Shown here piece by piece: positions 41,900 to 53,530 of a stretch of 64,000 nucleotides of DNA. The position numbers and the translations under genes were made by a program. The notes beneath the pieces are model-generated. The model saw only the letters and a list, made by a program, of their open reading frames with translations, had not been told where the DNA came from and made no database searches. Source of the stretch: Megaustenia siamemsis (lineage: Eukaryota > Mollusca > Gastropoda > Stylommatophora > Ariophantidae); assembly GCA_032433765.1 (NCBI GenBank), contig JAVIAB010000047.1, forward strand, positions 17,049,011 to 17,113,010, written 5' to 3'. Numbering within the stretch: position 1 is the first letter of the stretch; each line of letters opens with the position of its first letter.

Positions 41900-42612
41900 A
41901 TGGTAAAAGAAAGGTCTCAGTCTGAGTTGTAAGAAAACAGAAATAATTGTCATATCAAAGAAACAATCATCACCATCATGCAGCATAAAAATAAACAGGA
42001 CAAATCTGAAACAAGTGTAAGGCGTCAAATACTAGGGCACAATAATAACATCAGATGGAGGATGCACCACAGAAACAAAAAGTAGAATAGCTCAGGCCAC
42101 AATAGTATTTCAGAAAATGAAAAACGTCTTATGCAACAAATCTATGTCAATAGAAGTGAGAAAAAAAAGAGTTAATCGGTGATATATAGAGTCAATTCTG
42201 ACCTATCCTATAGAAGCGAATCATGGACGACAGTACACAAACAAATGAAAAGACTATTGGAGGCCACACAGATTGAATTTCTCAGAAGAATGTTGAAAAC
42301 TCACTGGATAGCTAAAAAGACCAATGAGGACATTTTCAAATAAGCCAACACAAAAAGGGAGCTCTTAAAAAACAGGAAAAATAAAAAGATCAACATTTCT
42401 CGGGCACATCATGAGAAGAGGAAAGTAGGAATACTTGGTTACAACTGGCAAAATACAGGAAAAGAGAGATCGCGGGCGACAAAGAGAGAAGATACTATAA
42501 GTTTTGTGTCATTACATGGAAAACAGTCATCAACAGAATTGATTCGATGCACTGTGGATGGAAGATTGTGGAAGGACATGATCGCCTACGCCAACCGGTA
42601 TGGCACATGATG
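41900..42612 (+). mobile_element. LINE B2, longer defective copy
   Basis: It extends further 5' than other B2 copies (ILGHNNNIRWRMHHRNKK region at 42030). It ends ELIRCTVDGRLWKDMIAYAN, RYGT, stop, TGATGACAATGATGAT. Many frameshifts are present. Confidence 0.8.
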
Positions 42613-42924
42613 ACAATGATGATACATGACTAAGAAAAGTTAAGAAAACACTACACAACTCATGGTTGCTTCCCCTTGACAACCAACCGCGGACCAAAGT
42701 AATCATCGTCAGTGCGGATCCTTTTCACTTTCTTTCCTCTTTTCCATCTAGTGAGAACAAGAAATTAATGTTAAATAAACGATATAAATAAATGGACGCA
42801 AATAAGTTAACATCAAATCGCTACCCTTGCACAATACTAGATATTTATTTTTTGCGTCCTCAATTTCATTTGAGTGCCGAAGAGAGGCTAAAAATAATTC
42901 CCGCTGTCGAATATGTAAAGAGAA
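42613..42924. other. No recognised feature
   Basis: I see no exon or element that I recognise here. The 76-codon minus ORF has no motif. Confidence 0.35.
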
Positions 42925-43165
42925 AGAAAACAAATTCAGTTGGCCACGTGACATGACATAAAGATCAAAACACAACATAACGAGCCTTTAATAAACGTTG
43001 CGAGAACACCAGACCCAAGGGTCAACCATGAAAAATATGGATTGATGGAATATTATAAAGACTTGGAAATATAGCAGTAGGAGATGCCGATAGAAGTTCA
43101 CAAGGCCGTAAATTATATCTCCCCTCGACGCTGAAAGGTAATACATGAAGAAAGAGTGAGAAACA
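42925..43165 (+). mobile_element. LINE F 3' end
   Basis: CAAATTCAGTTGGCCACGTG, AAAACACAACATAACGAGCC, CTCCCCTCGACGCTGAAAGG in order. Coding is broken. Confidence 0.8.
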
Positions 43166-43189
43166 GGCATAATTTTTTTTTTTTAAACC

Positions 43190-43350
43190 GTGGTTATGAG
43201 AAGGGAACAGCTGAGATATACTGCCACAACTGGAACAATGAAATGAATAAGAGTTTGGGGAGACGGGGCAAAATATCAGACATTTTAATGAGAAATGATT
43301 GGAAGAATATTCAACACTTACAATTGAAATTATAATTATCTGTGAGGCAA
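43190..43350 (+). mobile_element. LINE B1 fragment, strongly decayed
   Basis: GTGGTTATGAGAAGGGAACA reads VMRREQLRYTATTGT, the middle of the B1 C-terminus. Confidence 0.55.
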
Positions 43351-43384
43351 GGTATTTGAAAATAACAGAGCTGGACGTTGTCAG

Positions 43385-43815
43385 CGACTCATAGCTGATG
43401 GCTTGCGCCAGGATCGGTGAACCTGAACCATCCAGACCATACTACACCTCTTCGTGGTGCCTCTAGAAACAGACAAAACAGTCTAGTCTGGCCGAGCAAG
43501 CAGTGGAGGGCCAAATATGTCGAGCATAAAGGCGAAAAGATCACAGTTCTACAGCGAAGACGATGGCGCTGGATAGTACACACACTTCGAAAACGAACTG
43601 AGAATATTACACAACAGGCCTTTTTTTGGAACCCCAAAGGAAAAAGAAAAAGAGGAAGACCAAGATATTCTTGGAGAAGACAGGTGGAAGCAGAGATGAA
43701 AATGATGGGGAAGACACAGACTGATCTTAAAAGAATGTCAAGAAACAGAACGGCTTGGAAAGTGTTTGTTGAAGACCTATGCTCCACAGGGTGCTGAAAA
43801 GGTAGAAGAAGAAGA
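43385..43815 (+). mobile_element. LINE D 3' end
   Basis: The 126-codon ORF reads LQRRRWRWIVHTLRKRTENI, TQQAFFWNPKGKRKRGRPRY, SWRRQVEAEMKMMGKTQTDL, KRMSRNRTAWKVFVEDLCST, GC, stop. It is the best preserved C-terminus of this RTE/SR2-like family in the window. The GAAGAAGAAG tail is at 43803-43815. Confidence 0.88.
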
Positions 43816-44224
43816 CTGCAAACCACGATACAACGCATTTACGCCAATTTAACGTCCCTTTAGAAGCGGATGATGAAGACGACTCTACATTACGTTAGTA
43901 GACATCGGGTTAACGCAAGAAAGAACGATAATCAACTCCAGAAAGGAAGTTGTGAAGAGACCAAATCGCTTTCGCCTGCAGGCACGGCACCTAATGATGA
44001 TGACTTCTTCTTTCATGAGCAGAACGAAGTAATAATGAAAACATTCAGGAATTGACAACCAAAAATGTTTGAGAATGTGCCAGCAGCGGACAAAATAAAA
44101 ACACTGGGAAGAATCGATACGAAACAAAACTTGACCCACGATACGACCAGATTCCACTCATTGTAGTCAGGAGATGTCGGTCACAATAATCATTGCATGA
44201 AATTAGTGAGAAGAATCGAGTATC
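43816..44224. other. No recognised feature
   Basis: The 61-codon plus and 90-codon minus ORFs show no motif that I know. Confidence 0.35.
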
Positions 44225-44520
44225 TTGTTGGAGAGTCTGCTCGCTCGCTCAGCGAACTGTAAGACACTTTAATTGCTGACTCTTTGTATTGCAGGAAACT
44301 CTAATTGCTGACTCAATGAACTGTAATAGACCATAACTGCATTCTCAGTGCACTTTAAGTTAATGTTACTGACTCAGTGCACTGTTAAGACACTCCGATG
44401 GCTAGCTCAGTGCAATGTGATAGATTAACTACCATCTAATTGTACTGTACAAGTATTTATTTTGAAGCACTGATCAAGGGCACTGTAAGAAACTATAATT
44501 ATTGGCTAATATTCCTTTCT
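44225..44520. repeat. Decayed ~31-bp satellite, left edge block
   Basis: Words CTCAGTGCACTGTAAGAAAC and TTTAATTGCTGAC recur in diverged form. They are old relatives of the dense array at 51.2-53.5 kb. Confidence 0.75.
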
Positions 44521-45150
44521 TCTTCCTCTATCATTCAGCTCCCTGTGGAGCATAAGTAAAAAAAAAAAAAGGCAAAGAGCCCCCGTCAAGCCAAGTGGCG
44601 TATAGGGAATATGGTGTTAGTGACCATAAATTTTACAGACCTTCAGCCCACGATTTTCGGGGTAATGTGGTCGGTATTACGCCCGTGCCGCTGTACTTTC
44701 CCAGAAAAAAATCCGGTACCCATTTAAGGCTGGGTGAACCCGGAAGCCGTCGGTTGGGATCGAACCCTATCCCTTGTCCTTTGTAGTCCAGTTTACTAAC
44801 CACTGAGCTATCGCGACTCCCCCTGTGGAACATATGTCTTCAAAAAAACACTTTGGAAGCCGGTCTGTTTCTTGTCATTCTTTCAAGATCATTTCATGTC
44901 TTCCCCATCATCTTCATCTCTGCTTCCATCTGATTTCTCCAAGAATATTTTGGTCTTCCTCTTTGTCTTTTTCCTGAGGATTCCAAAAAAGAAAAAAAGC
45001 ATTTTGTGTAATACTGTCAGTTGGCTTCCGCAGTGTGTGTGCCATCCAGCGCCATCGTCTTTTCTGTATTTCTTTATGCACAAGTATTTGACTGGTCCTT
45101 TTCCATAATTCAGTGTTACTGATTTTGTCCTGCTTTTTCCAAAACAAACG
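44521..45150 (-). mobile_element. LINE D 3' end split by SINE1
   Basis: The GAAGAAG end and stop at 44521-44558 continue at 44821 with the WKVFxED and RWRWMAHTLRKPTDSITQ regions, to about 45150. An inserted SINE1 separates the two parts. Confidence 0.85.
44559..44820 (-). mobile_element. SINE1 nested in LINE D
   Basis: A full-length minus copy. The flanks CCCTGTGGAGCATAAGT (44541-44557) and CCCTGTGGAACATATGT (44821-44837) are the target-site duplication, slightly diverged. Confidence 0.88.
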
Positions 45151-45234
45151 TTAAAGCCTTTGACTAAAAAACAGACGTAAACAAACCGACGGAAGGAAAC
45201 AGAAAACCACCGTCGTAATTTCTTTGTACAATCA

Positions 45235-45705
45235 TGAATCGTCACAATAAACAAGAAAAAAGTGTTCTTAAATGTTATGTAGAGTCAGTCTTACCATATG
45301 GATGTGAATCATGGACAAAAGGACAACAAACAAGAAAATCACTGGAGTCTGTAGAAATGTGGTTTTACAGAAGAATGTTGAGAATACCATGGACAGCTAA
45401 GAAGAGTGATGAAGATGTTCTGAGAGAGGTCAAAGCAAAAGAGAGTTAATTTCCAATGTTAGGAAGAAACAATCATAATTTTTTGGCCATGTAATGAGAA
45501 GAGAACAACTGGAATTTATTGCAACAACTGGGAAAATTGAGGGACGAAGAGATACAGGGAAGTAAAGAGAAAAGATACCAGACAGCTTAAAAGAATGGCT
45601 TGGCAGAATGTCAACAACAGACATTATAAATAACTGTAGTGATCGAAAATTGTGGAGAGACATGATCACCTACGCCAGCAGACCCGATACTTGATGATGA
45701 TGATA
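45235..45705 (+). mobile_element. LINE B1 3' end
   Basis: KSVLKCYVESVLPYGCESWT, KGQQTRKSLESVEMWFYRRM, LRIPWTAKKSDEDVLREVKA in one 71-codon frame. After a frameshift KLWRDMITYASRPDT, then TGATGATGATA. Fairly young by its low decay. Confidence 0.88.
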
Positions 45706-46200
45706 TTACTGAGTCTATGTTACTGAGTCTATATTACTGAGTCTATGTTACTGAGTCTATGTTACTGAGTCTATATTACTGAGTCTATATTACTGAGTCT
45801 GTGTTACTGAGTCTATGTTACTGAGTCTATATTACTGAGTCTATATTACTGAGTCTAAGTTATTGAGTCTATGTTACTGAGTCTATATTACTGAGTCTAT
45901 ATTACTGAGTCTATATTACTGAGTCTATGTTACTGAGTCTATGTTACTGAGTCTATGTTACTGAGTCTATATTACTGAGTCTATGTTACTGAGTCTATGT
46001 TACTGAGTCTATGTTACTGAGTCTATATTACTGAGTCTATATTACTGAGTCTATATTACTGAGTCTATGTTACTGAGTCTATGTTACTGAGTCTATATTA
46101 CTGAGTCTATATTACTGAGTATATGTTACTGAGTCTATATTACTGAGTCTATGTTACTGAGTCTATCTTACTGAGTCTATATTACTGAGTCTATATTACG
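45706..46200. repeat. 14-bp minisatellite after LINE B1 tail
   Basis: About 35 units of TTACTGAGTCTATG or TTACTGAGTCTATA. It starts right at the LINE tail. Confidence 0.95.
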
Positions 46201-46299
46201 AGTAAGAAATTGTATCTGTTTGATCAATTTAAGGCAAGAAACTGACCCTGTGCACTATAAGAAGCACTCATTACTGCTCACTAGACTGTTAGTAACAAT

Positions 46300-46560
46300 C
46301 ATTAGATGGCTTGGATAATGAAAAAGAGCAATGAAGATATAATAAAAGATTTAAACATTAAAAAGAACTGGTTTATAAACGCCATTCTACAGAGAAAATT
46401 AAAATACTATGGTCACTTCAAAAGACAAGCGGGTTGGGGAGAGCAATGATGGAAGGCATGGTTCCTGGGCGATGCATCAAGGGCAGACCAAGAAGTTGAC
46501 TTTAGGACACAATGAGACCTTGAACATGACAAGAGAAAAAGTGGGAGATCTGTATAGAGA
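46300..46560 (+). mobile_element. LINE H C-terminus
   Basis: The frame reads KKSNEDIIKDLNIKKNWFIN, then AILQRKLKYYGHFKRQAGWG, then after stops GRCIKGRPRS-like and REKVGDLYRDxDSFRRAVVN. This is a LINE tail end (KYYGHxxR...GRPR...W...RD). It leads directly into the 61-bp array. Confidence 0.78.
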
Positions 46561-49290
46561 CTGAGATTCTTTCAGACGGGCTGTGGTGAATGTAACGTTC
46601 TGTGTGAGATCTGGCTAAAGACAGGGATTCTTTGAGACGGATTGTGGTGAATGCAACGTTCTGTGGGAGATCTGTCTAAAGACAGGGATTCTTTCAGACG
46701 GGCTATAGTGAATGCAACGTTCTGTGTGAGATCTGGCTAAAGACAGGGATTCTTTCAGACGGATTGTGGTGAATGCAACGTTCTGTGGGAGATCTGTCTA
46801 AAGACAGGGATTCTTTCAGACGGGCTATAGTGAATGCAACGTTCTGTGTGAGATCTGGCTAAAGACAGGGATTCTTTCAGACGGATTGTGGTGAATGCAA
46901 CGTTCTGTGGGAGATCTGTCTAAAGACAGGGATTCTTTCAGACGGGCTATAGTGAATGCAACGTTCTGTGGGAGATCTGGCTAAAGACAGGGATTCTTTC
47001 AGACGGATTGTGGTGAATGCAACGTTCTGTGGGAGATCTGTCTAAAGACAGGGATTCTTTCAGACGGGCTATAGTGAATGCAACGTTCTGTGTGAGATCT
47101 GGCTAGAGACAGGGATTCTTTCAGACGGGCTATAGTGAATGCAACGTTCTGTGGGAAATCTGGCTAGAGACTGAGATTATTTCAGACGGATTGTGGTGAA
47201 TGCAACGGTCTGTGTGAGATCTGGCTAAAGACAGGGATTCTTTCAGACGGATTGTGGTGAATGCAACGTTCTGTGGGAGATCTGTCTAAAGACAGGGATT
47301 CTTTCAGACGGGCTATAGTGAATGCAACGTTCTGTGTGAGATCTGGCTAAAGACAGGGATTCTTTCAGACGGATTGTGGTGAATGCAACGTTCTGTGGGA
47401 GATCTGTCTAAAGACAGGGATTCTTTCAGACGGGCTATAGTGAATGCAACGTTCTGTGTGAGATCTGGCTAAAGACAGGGATTCTTTCAGACGGATTGTG
47501 GTGAATGCAACGTTCTGTGGGAGATCTGTCTAAAGACAGGGATTCTTTCAGACGGGCTATAGTGAATGCAACGTTCTGTGGGAGATCTGGCTAAAGACAG
47601 GGATTCTTTCAGACGGATTGTGGTGAATGCAACGTTCTGTGGGAGATCTGTCTAAAGACAGGGATTCTTTCAGACGGGCTATAGTGAATGCAACGTTCTG
47701 TGTGAGATCTGGCTAGAGACAGGGATTCTTTCAGACGGGCTATAGTGAATGCAACGTTCTGTGGGAAATCTGGCTAGAGACAGGGATTCTTTCAGACGGG
47801 CTATAGTGAATGCAACGTTCTGTGTGAGATCTGGCTAAAGACAGGGATTCTTTCAGACGGATTGTGGTGAATGCAACGTTCTGTGGGAGATCTGTCTAAA
47901 GACAGGGATTCTTTCAGACGGGCTATAGTGAATGCAACGTTCTGTGTGAGATCTGGCTAGAGACAGGGATTCTTTCAGATGGGCTATAGTGAATGCAACG
48001 TTCTGTGTGAGATCTGGCTAGAGACAGGGATTCTTTCTGACGGGCTGTGGTGAATGTAATGTTCTGTGTGAGATCTGGCTAAAGACAGGGATTCTTTCAG
48101 ACGGATTGTGGTGAATGCAACGGTCTGTGGGAGATCTGGCTAGAGACAGGGATTCTTTCAGACGGGCTATAGTGAATGCAACGTTCTGTGGGAGATCTGG
48201 CTAGAGACAGGGATTCTTTCAGATGGGCTATAGTGAATGCAACGTTCTGTGGGAGATCTGGCTAGAGACAGGGATTCTTTCAGACGGGCTATAGTGAATG
48301 CAACGTTCTGTGGGAGATCTGGCTAGAGACTGAGATTCTTTCAGACGGATTGTGGTGAATGCAACGTTCTGTGGGAGATCTGTCTAAAGACAGGGATTCT
48401 TTCAGACGCGCTATAGTGAAGTCAACGTTCTGTGTGAGATCTGGCTAGAGACAGGGATTCTTTCAGACGGGCTGTGGTGAATGTAACGTTCTGTGTGAGA
48501 TCTGGCTAGAGACAGGGATTCTTTCAGACGGGCTGTGGTGAATGTAACGTTCTGTGGGAGATCTGGCTAGAGACAGAGATTATTTCTGACGGATTGTGGT
48601 GAATGCAACGTTCTGTGGGAGATCTGGCTAGAGACAGGGATTCTTTCAGACGGGCTGTAGTGAATGCAACGTTCTATGGGAGATCTGTCTAGAGACAGTG
48701 ATTCTTTCAGACGGGCTGTAGTGAATGCAACGTTCTATGGGAGATCTGTCTAGAGACAGTGATTCTTTCAGACGGGCTATAGTGAATGCAACGTTCTATG
48801 GGAGATCTGTCTAGAGACAGAGATTATTTCAGACGGATTGTGGTGAATGTAACATTCTGTGGGAGATCTGGCTAGATACAGAGATTATTTCAGACAAACT
48901 TTGGTGAATGTAACGTTCCGTGGGAGATCTGGCTAGATACAGAGATGCTTTCAGACGGGCTGTGGTGAATGCAACGTTCTGTAGGAGATCTGGCTAGATA
49001 CAGATATGCTTTCAGACGGGCTGTGGTGAATGCAACGTTCTGTAGGAGATCTGGCTAGAGACAGAGATTATTTCAGACAAACTTTGGTGAATGTAACGTT
49101 CCGTGGAAGATCTGGCTAGATACAGAGATGCTTTCAGACGGGCTGTGGTGAATGCAACGTTCTGTAGGAGATCTGGCTAGAGACAGAGATTATTTCAGAC
49201 AAACTTTGGTGAATGTAACGTTCCGTGGGAGATCTGGCTAGATGCAGAGATTCTTTCAGGCGGGCTCTGGTGAATGCAATATTTTGCCAA
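46535..49290 (+). repeat. 61-bp minisatellite grown from the LINE H terminal codons
   Basis: About 45 units of GGGAGATCTGTCTAAAGACA, GGGATTCTTTCAGACGGGCT, ATAGTGAATGCAACGTTCTG, T. Many occur as 122-bp dimers (GTCTAAAG...GGGCTATAG and GGCTAAAG...GGATTGTGG). The unit encodes VGDLSKDRDSFRRAIVNATF. The last unit runs into FRRALVNAIFCQGQAT, stop and TGATGATGAT, the real LINE end. The array therefore lies inside the last ~25 codons of the element. Confidence 0.95.
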
Positions 49291-49359
49291 GGACAAGCAA
49301 CCTGATGATGATACTCTAATAAAACTGAATGCTGGCTCTCTTGACTGAAAAGAAAAAAA

Positions 49360-49585
49360 AAGTAAAGAGCCCCGCCAAGTCACGTAAAGCATATAGAATA
49401 TGGTGTCAGTGACCATAATTTTTATAGACCATGATTTCAGTACATGATTTTTGAGGTAATGTGGTCGGTATAACACCCGTGTCGCTTTACTTTCCCAGAA
49501 AAAAAAATCCAGTGCCCATTTATGGTGGGTGAACCCGGAAGCTGTTGATCAGGATCGAACTCGACTGAGCTATCTCGGCTCCCTC
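49360..49585 (-). mobile_element. SINE1, decayed
   Basis: Tail A-run at 49349-49360, GGTGTCAGTGACCATA, GGTAATGTGGTCGGTATAAC, and TGAGCTATCTCGGCTCCC head at about 49565-49583. The middle of the head is deleted. Confidence 0.8.
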
Positions 49586-49729
49586 TGTGGGCTGTAAAAA
49601 CTCTCATTTGGATACTCAGTGCACGCACTGTCAGAGTTCCCTTTTTTATTGGCTCGGGACTCTGTTTAAAAAGAAAAAATCTCTAATTACTGCCTTAAAA
49701 TTCTATAAGATAATTTAAATGCTTTCTGG
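49586..49729. repeat. Relics of the ~31-bp satellite
   Basis: Short CTCAGTGCACGCACTG and TCTAATTACTG words between the SINE1 and SINE2 insertions. Confidence 0.5.
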
Positions 49730-50060
49730 GGACTAGTTGGTCTCGAGGCAAGACGCCGGCCTCGAGACTGAGGGGTTGTGGGTTCAAATTCCGGCTGCAC
49801 CAGTTGGGATTTCTATTTATGATTTCTCTCTGCGGCAACAACCCCTGGTCTCAGCAGCGAGGCCCGGCTTGAAACGTCAATTACTCATGGACGGAAAAAA
49901 ATATGAACACCTTCGATGACGGAGTTATCTGCCTGTGCGGCGAGGGACTCCCTGTGCACACAGCTGCCATGGAAAAATGGATTAACACGCAAAATTCAGA
50001 TCCTAGTCTCTAGGACTTCGTCAGAAGTCGTTGACGAACGCAAAAGAAAACAAAATAGTT
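49730..50060 (+). mobile_element. SINE2, full-length reference copy
   Basis: The head ACTAGTTGGTCTCGAGGCAA has box A and GGGTTCAAATTCCGGC box B. The body has GGTCTCAGCAGCGAGGCCCG, TCAATTACTCATGGACGG, GATGACGGAGTTATCTGCCT, GTGCACACAGCTGCCATGG and TTAACACGCAAAATTC, and it ends in an A-rich tail GCAAAAGAAAACAAAA. Confidence 0.88.
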
Positions 50061-50364
50061 TTATCAGTGCACTGTACGAAGCCGTAATAGCTAACCTGGT
50101 TTACTGTAGGAAGCCTTGAGCTCTGAACTAATTTACTGACAAAAAAAACATTTTAATTTTGCCCAAAGCATTATAAGAAACATTCATATGGAAACATCTG
50201 GTAAAGGAAAACCTAGCGAAACCAGAGAATCGCTACACAGAACAGTTACCACGGAAGGCTCAACCATGGGACTAAGAAATATTCAAGAACTACCAGAAGT
50301 GGCAGGAGATTATCAATCGTGGCGAACTTTGATTTCTATCCTGTGTGCCTCCTTCGTCCCGAGA
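50061..50364. repeat. Relics of the ~31-bp satellite, then a LINE-like fragment
   Basis: ATCAGTGCACTGTACGAAGC and similar words run to 50180. 50188-50330 is a LINE-like fragment (SGKGKPSETRESLHRTVTTE, NIQELPEVAGDYQSWR) that reads like a C-terminal DRxxW segment. Confidence 0.5.
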
Positions 50365-50875
50365 GAAACATGAATGAATGAATTACCGAACGAACGAATA
50401 AATGAATAAATGAATAAATGAATAAATGAATGAATGAATAAATGAATAAATGAATGAATGAATGAATGGACGAAAGAATGAATGAATGAACGAATGAATA
50501 AATGAATGAATGAATGAATGAACGAACGAATGGATAAACGAAAGAATGGACGAACGAATGAATAAATGAATGAATGAACGAACGAATGAATAAATGAATG
50601 AATAAATAAATTATTAAATGAATGAATGAATGAACGAAGGAATGAATACATGAATGAATGAATGAATGAATGGAGAAATAAATGAATGAACGAACGAATG
50701 AATAAATGAATAAATGGACGAACGAACGAATGAATAAATAAATGAATAAATGAATGAATGGACGAACGAATGAATAAATGAATGAATGGACGAACGAATG
50801 AATAAATGAATTGACGAACAAATGAATAAATTAATGAATGGACGAACGAACGAACGAATGAATGAATGACCTGTA
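50365..50875. repeat. (GAAT)n/(GAAC)n/(AAAT)n tetranucleotide array
   Basis: Mixed GAAT, GAAC and AAAT tetramers for 510 bp. The Phe/Ile/His/Ser-rich ORFs on the minus strand come from the tetramer and are not genes. Confidence 0.95.
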
Positions 50876-51195
50876 AGAAACATTAAATGTCTATTACCTT
50901 GAAATTATATTTAAAAAAAAAACCCTCTAATTACTATCTTGGAGCTCTGTAATAAAACGTGATTCTTTTCTCAGTGCACTGTACAGGTATCTATATTATC
51001 CTAGTCCAGTTGCTAGAATGAGAATCAAACTGCTGGTTCAGTGCTCTGTAACAAACTAACATTTCTGGCTCAGTAAATCGTTAGATACTCCAGATGTGTA
51101 AATGGTGTAAGGTTCTCTCAGAAACCCTAATAGCTGGATCTGTATACTTGAGAAACGGCAAATTCTCTTTGTGCATAGTAAGAAACTGATTGCTG
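50876..51195. repeat. Decayed ~31-bp satellite
   Basis: CTGTAAGAAACATTAAATGT, TCAGTGCACTGTACAGG and TCAGTGCTCTGTAACAAACT show the unit in diverged form ahead of the dense array. Confidence 0.7.
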
Positions 51196-53530
51196 GCTAA
51201 AAACAGTAAGAAATTTTAATTGCTGGCTCAACACACTGTAAGAAATTGTAATTGCTGCTCAACACACTGTAAGAAATTTTAATTGCTGGCTCAACACACT
51301 GTAAGAAATTGTAATTGCTGCTCAACACACTGTAAGAAATTTTAATTGCTGGCTCAACACACTGTAAGAAATTGTAATTGCTGCTCAACACACTGTAAGA
51401 AATTTTAATTGCTGGCTCAACACACTGTAAGAAATTGTAATTGCTGCTCAACACACTGTAAGAAATTGTAATTGCTGCTCAACACACTGTAAGAAATTGT
51501 AATTGCTGCTCAACACACTGTAAGAAATTTTAATTGCTGGCTCAACACACTGTAAGAAATTGTAATTGCTGCTCAACACACTGTAAGAAATTGTAATTGC
51601 TGGCTCAACACACTGTAAGAAATTGTAATTGCTGCTCAACACACTGTAAGAAATTGTAATTGCTGCTCAACACACTGTAAGAAATTTTAATTGCTGGCTC
51701 AACACACTGTAAGAAATTGTAATTGCTGCTCAACTCACTGTAAGAAACTTTAGCAGCTGACTCAACACACAGTAAGAAATGTTAGTTGCTGCTCAACACA
51801 CTGTAAGAAATTTTAACTGCTGACTCAACACACAGTAAGAAATTTTAACTGCTGACTCAACACACTGTAAGAAACTTTAATTGCTGGCTCAACACACTGT
51901 ATGGAACTTTAACTGTTGACTCAACACACTGTAAGAAATTTTAACTGCTGACTCAACACGCAGTAAGAAATTTTAACGGCTGACTCAACACACTGTAAGC
52001 AACTTTAATTGCGGGCTCAGCACACTGTAAGAAACTTTAACTGCTGACTCAACACACAGTAAGAAATTGTAATTGCTGCTCAACACACTGTAAGAAATTG
52101 TAATTGCTGCTCAACACACTGTAAGAAATTGTAATTGCTGCTCAACACACTGTAAGAAATTGTAATTGCTGCTCAACACACTGTAAGAAATTTTAATTGC
52201 TGGCTCAACACACTGTAAGAAATTGTAATTGCTGCTCAACACACTGTAAGAAATTGTAATTGCTGGCTCAACACACTGTAAGAAATTGTAATTGCTGCTC
52301 AACACACTGTAAGAAATTGTAATTGCTGCTCAACACACTGTAAGAAATTTTAATTGCTGGCTCAACACACTGTAAGAAATTGTAATTGCTGCTCAACTCA
52401 CTGTAAGAAACTTTAGCAGCTGACTCAACACACAGTAAGAAATGTTAGTTGCTGCTCAACACACTGTAAGAAATTTTAGCTGCTGACTCAACACACAGTA
52501 AGAAATTTTAACTGCTGACTCAACACACTGTAAGAAACTTTAATTGCTGGCTCAACACACTGTATGGAACTTTAACTGTTGACTCAACACACTGTAAGAA
52601 ATTTTAACTGCTGACTCAACACGCAGTAAGAAATTTTAACGGCTGACTCAACACACTGTAAGCAACTTTAATTGCGGGCTCAGCACACTGTAAGAAACTT
52701 TAACTGCTGACTCAACACACAGTAAGAAATTGTAATTGCTGCTCAACACACTGTAAGAAATTGTAATTGCTACTCAACACACTGTAAGAAATTTTAATTG
52801 CTGGCTCAACACACTGTATGAAACTTTAAACATTGGCTCAACACACTGTAAGAAACTTTAATCATTGGCTCAACACACTGTAAGAGTCTTTAATCATTGG
52901 CTCAACACACTGCATGAAACTTTAATCATTGGCTCAACACACTGTATGAAACTTTAATCATTGGCTCAACACACTTTATGAAACTTTAATCATTGGCTCA
53001 ACACACTGTAAGAAACGTTAATTGCTGGCTAAACACACTGTATGAAACTTTAATCATTGGCTCAATACACTATAAGAAACTTTACTTACTGGCTCAACAC
53101 ACTGTAAGAAACTTTAATTGCTGGCTCAACACACTGTAAGAAACTTAAATTACTTTCTCAACACACTGTAAGAAAATCTAATTACTGGCTCATCACACTG
53201 TAAGAAACTTAAATTACTTTTTCAACACACTGTAAGAAACTGAAATTACTTTCTCAACACACTGTAAGAAACTTAAATTACTTTCTCAACACACTGTAAG
53301 AAAATCTAATTACTGGCTCATCACACTGTAAGATAATTTAATTACTGGCTCATCACACTGTAAGAAAATCTAATTACTGGCTCATCACACTGTAAGAAAA
53401 TCTAATTACTGGCTCACCTTATTATAAGAAACTCTAACTACTGACACAGTGCACTTACAAAAACACCACTGAAATTACTCGCTCGGTGCACTGTAATAAT
53501 ATCTAATTGCTCGTTTAGTGCACTGTAAAG
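51196..53530. repeat. ~31-bp satellite, dense block, with a 663-bp duplicated block
   Basis: Over 70 units of CTCAACACACTGTAAGAAAT followed by TTTAATTGCTGG or TGTAATTGCTG. The rare sequence CAACTCACTGTAAGAAACTT plus TAGCAGCTG occurs at 51731 and 52394. All surrounding variants repeat at the same 663-bp offset from about 51448 to 52770. The right end decays from 52800. Confidence 0.95.

Noticed and set aside
50313..50883. Phe/Ile/His/Ser-rich ORFs resembling membrane proteins
   Set aside because: They are tetranucleotide repeat translations; several frames are open for the same reason.
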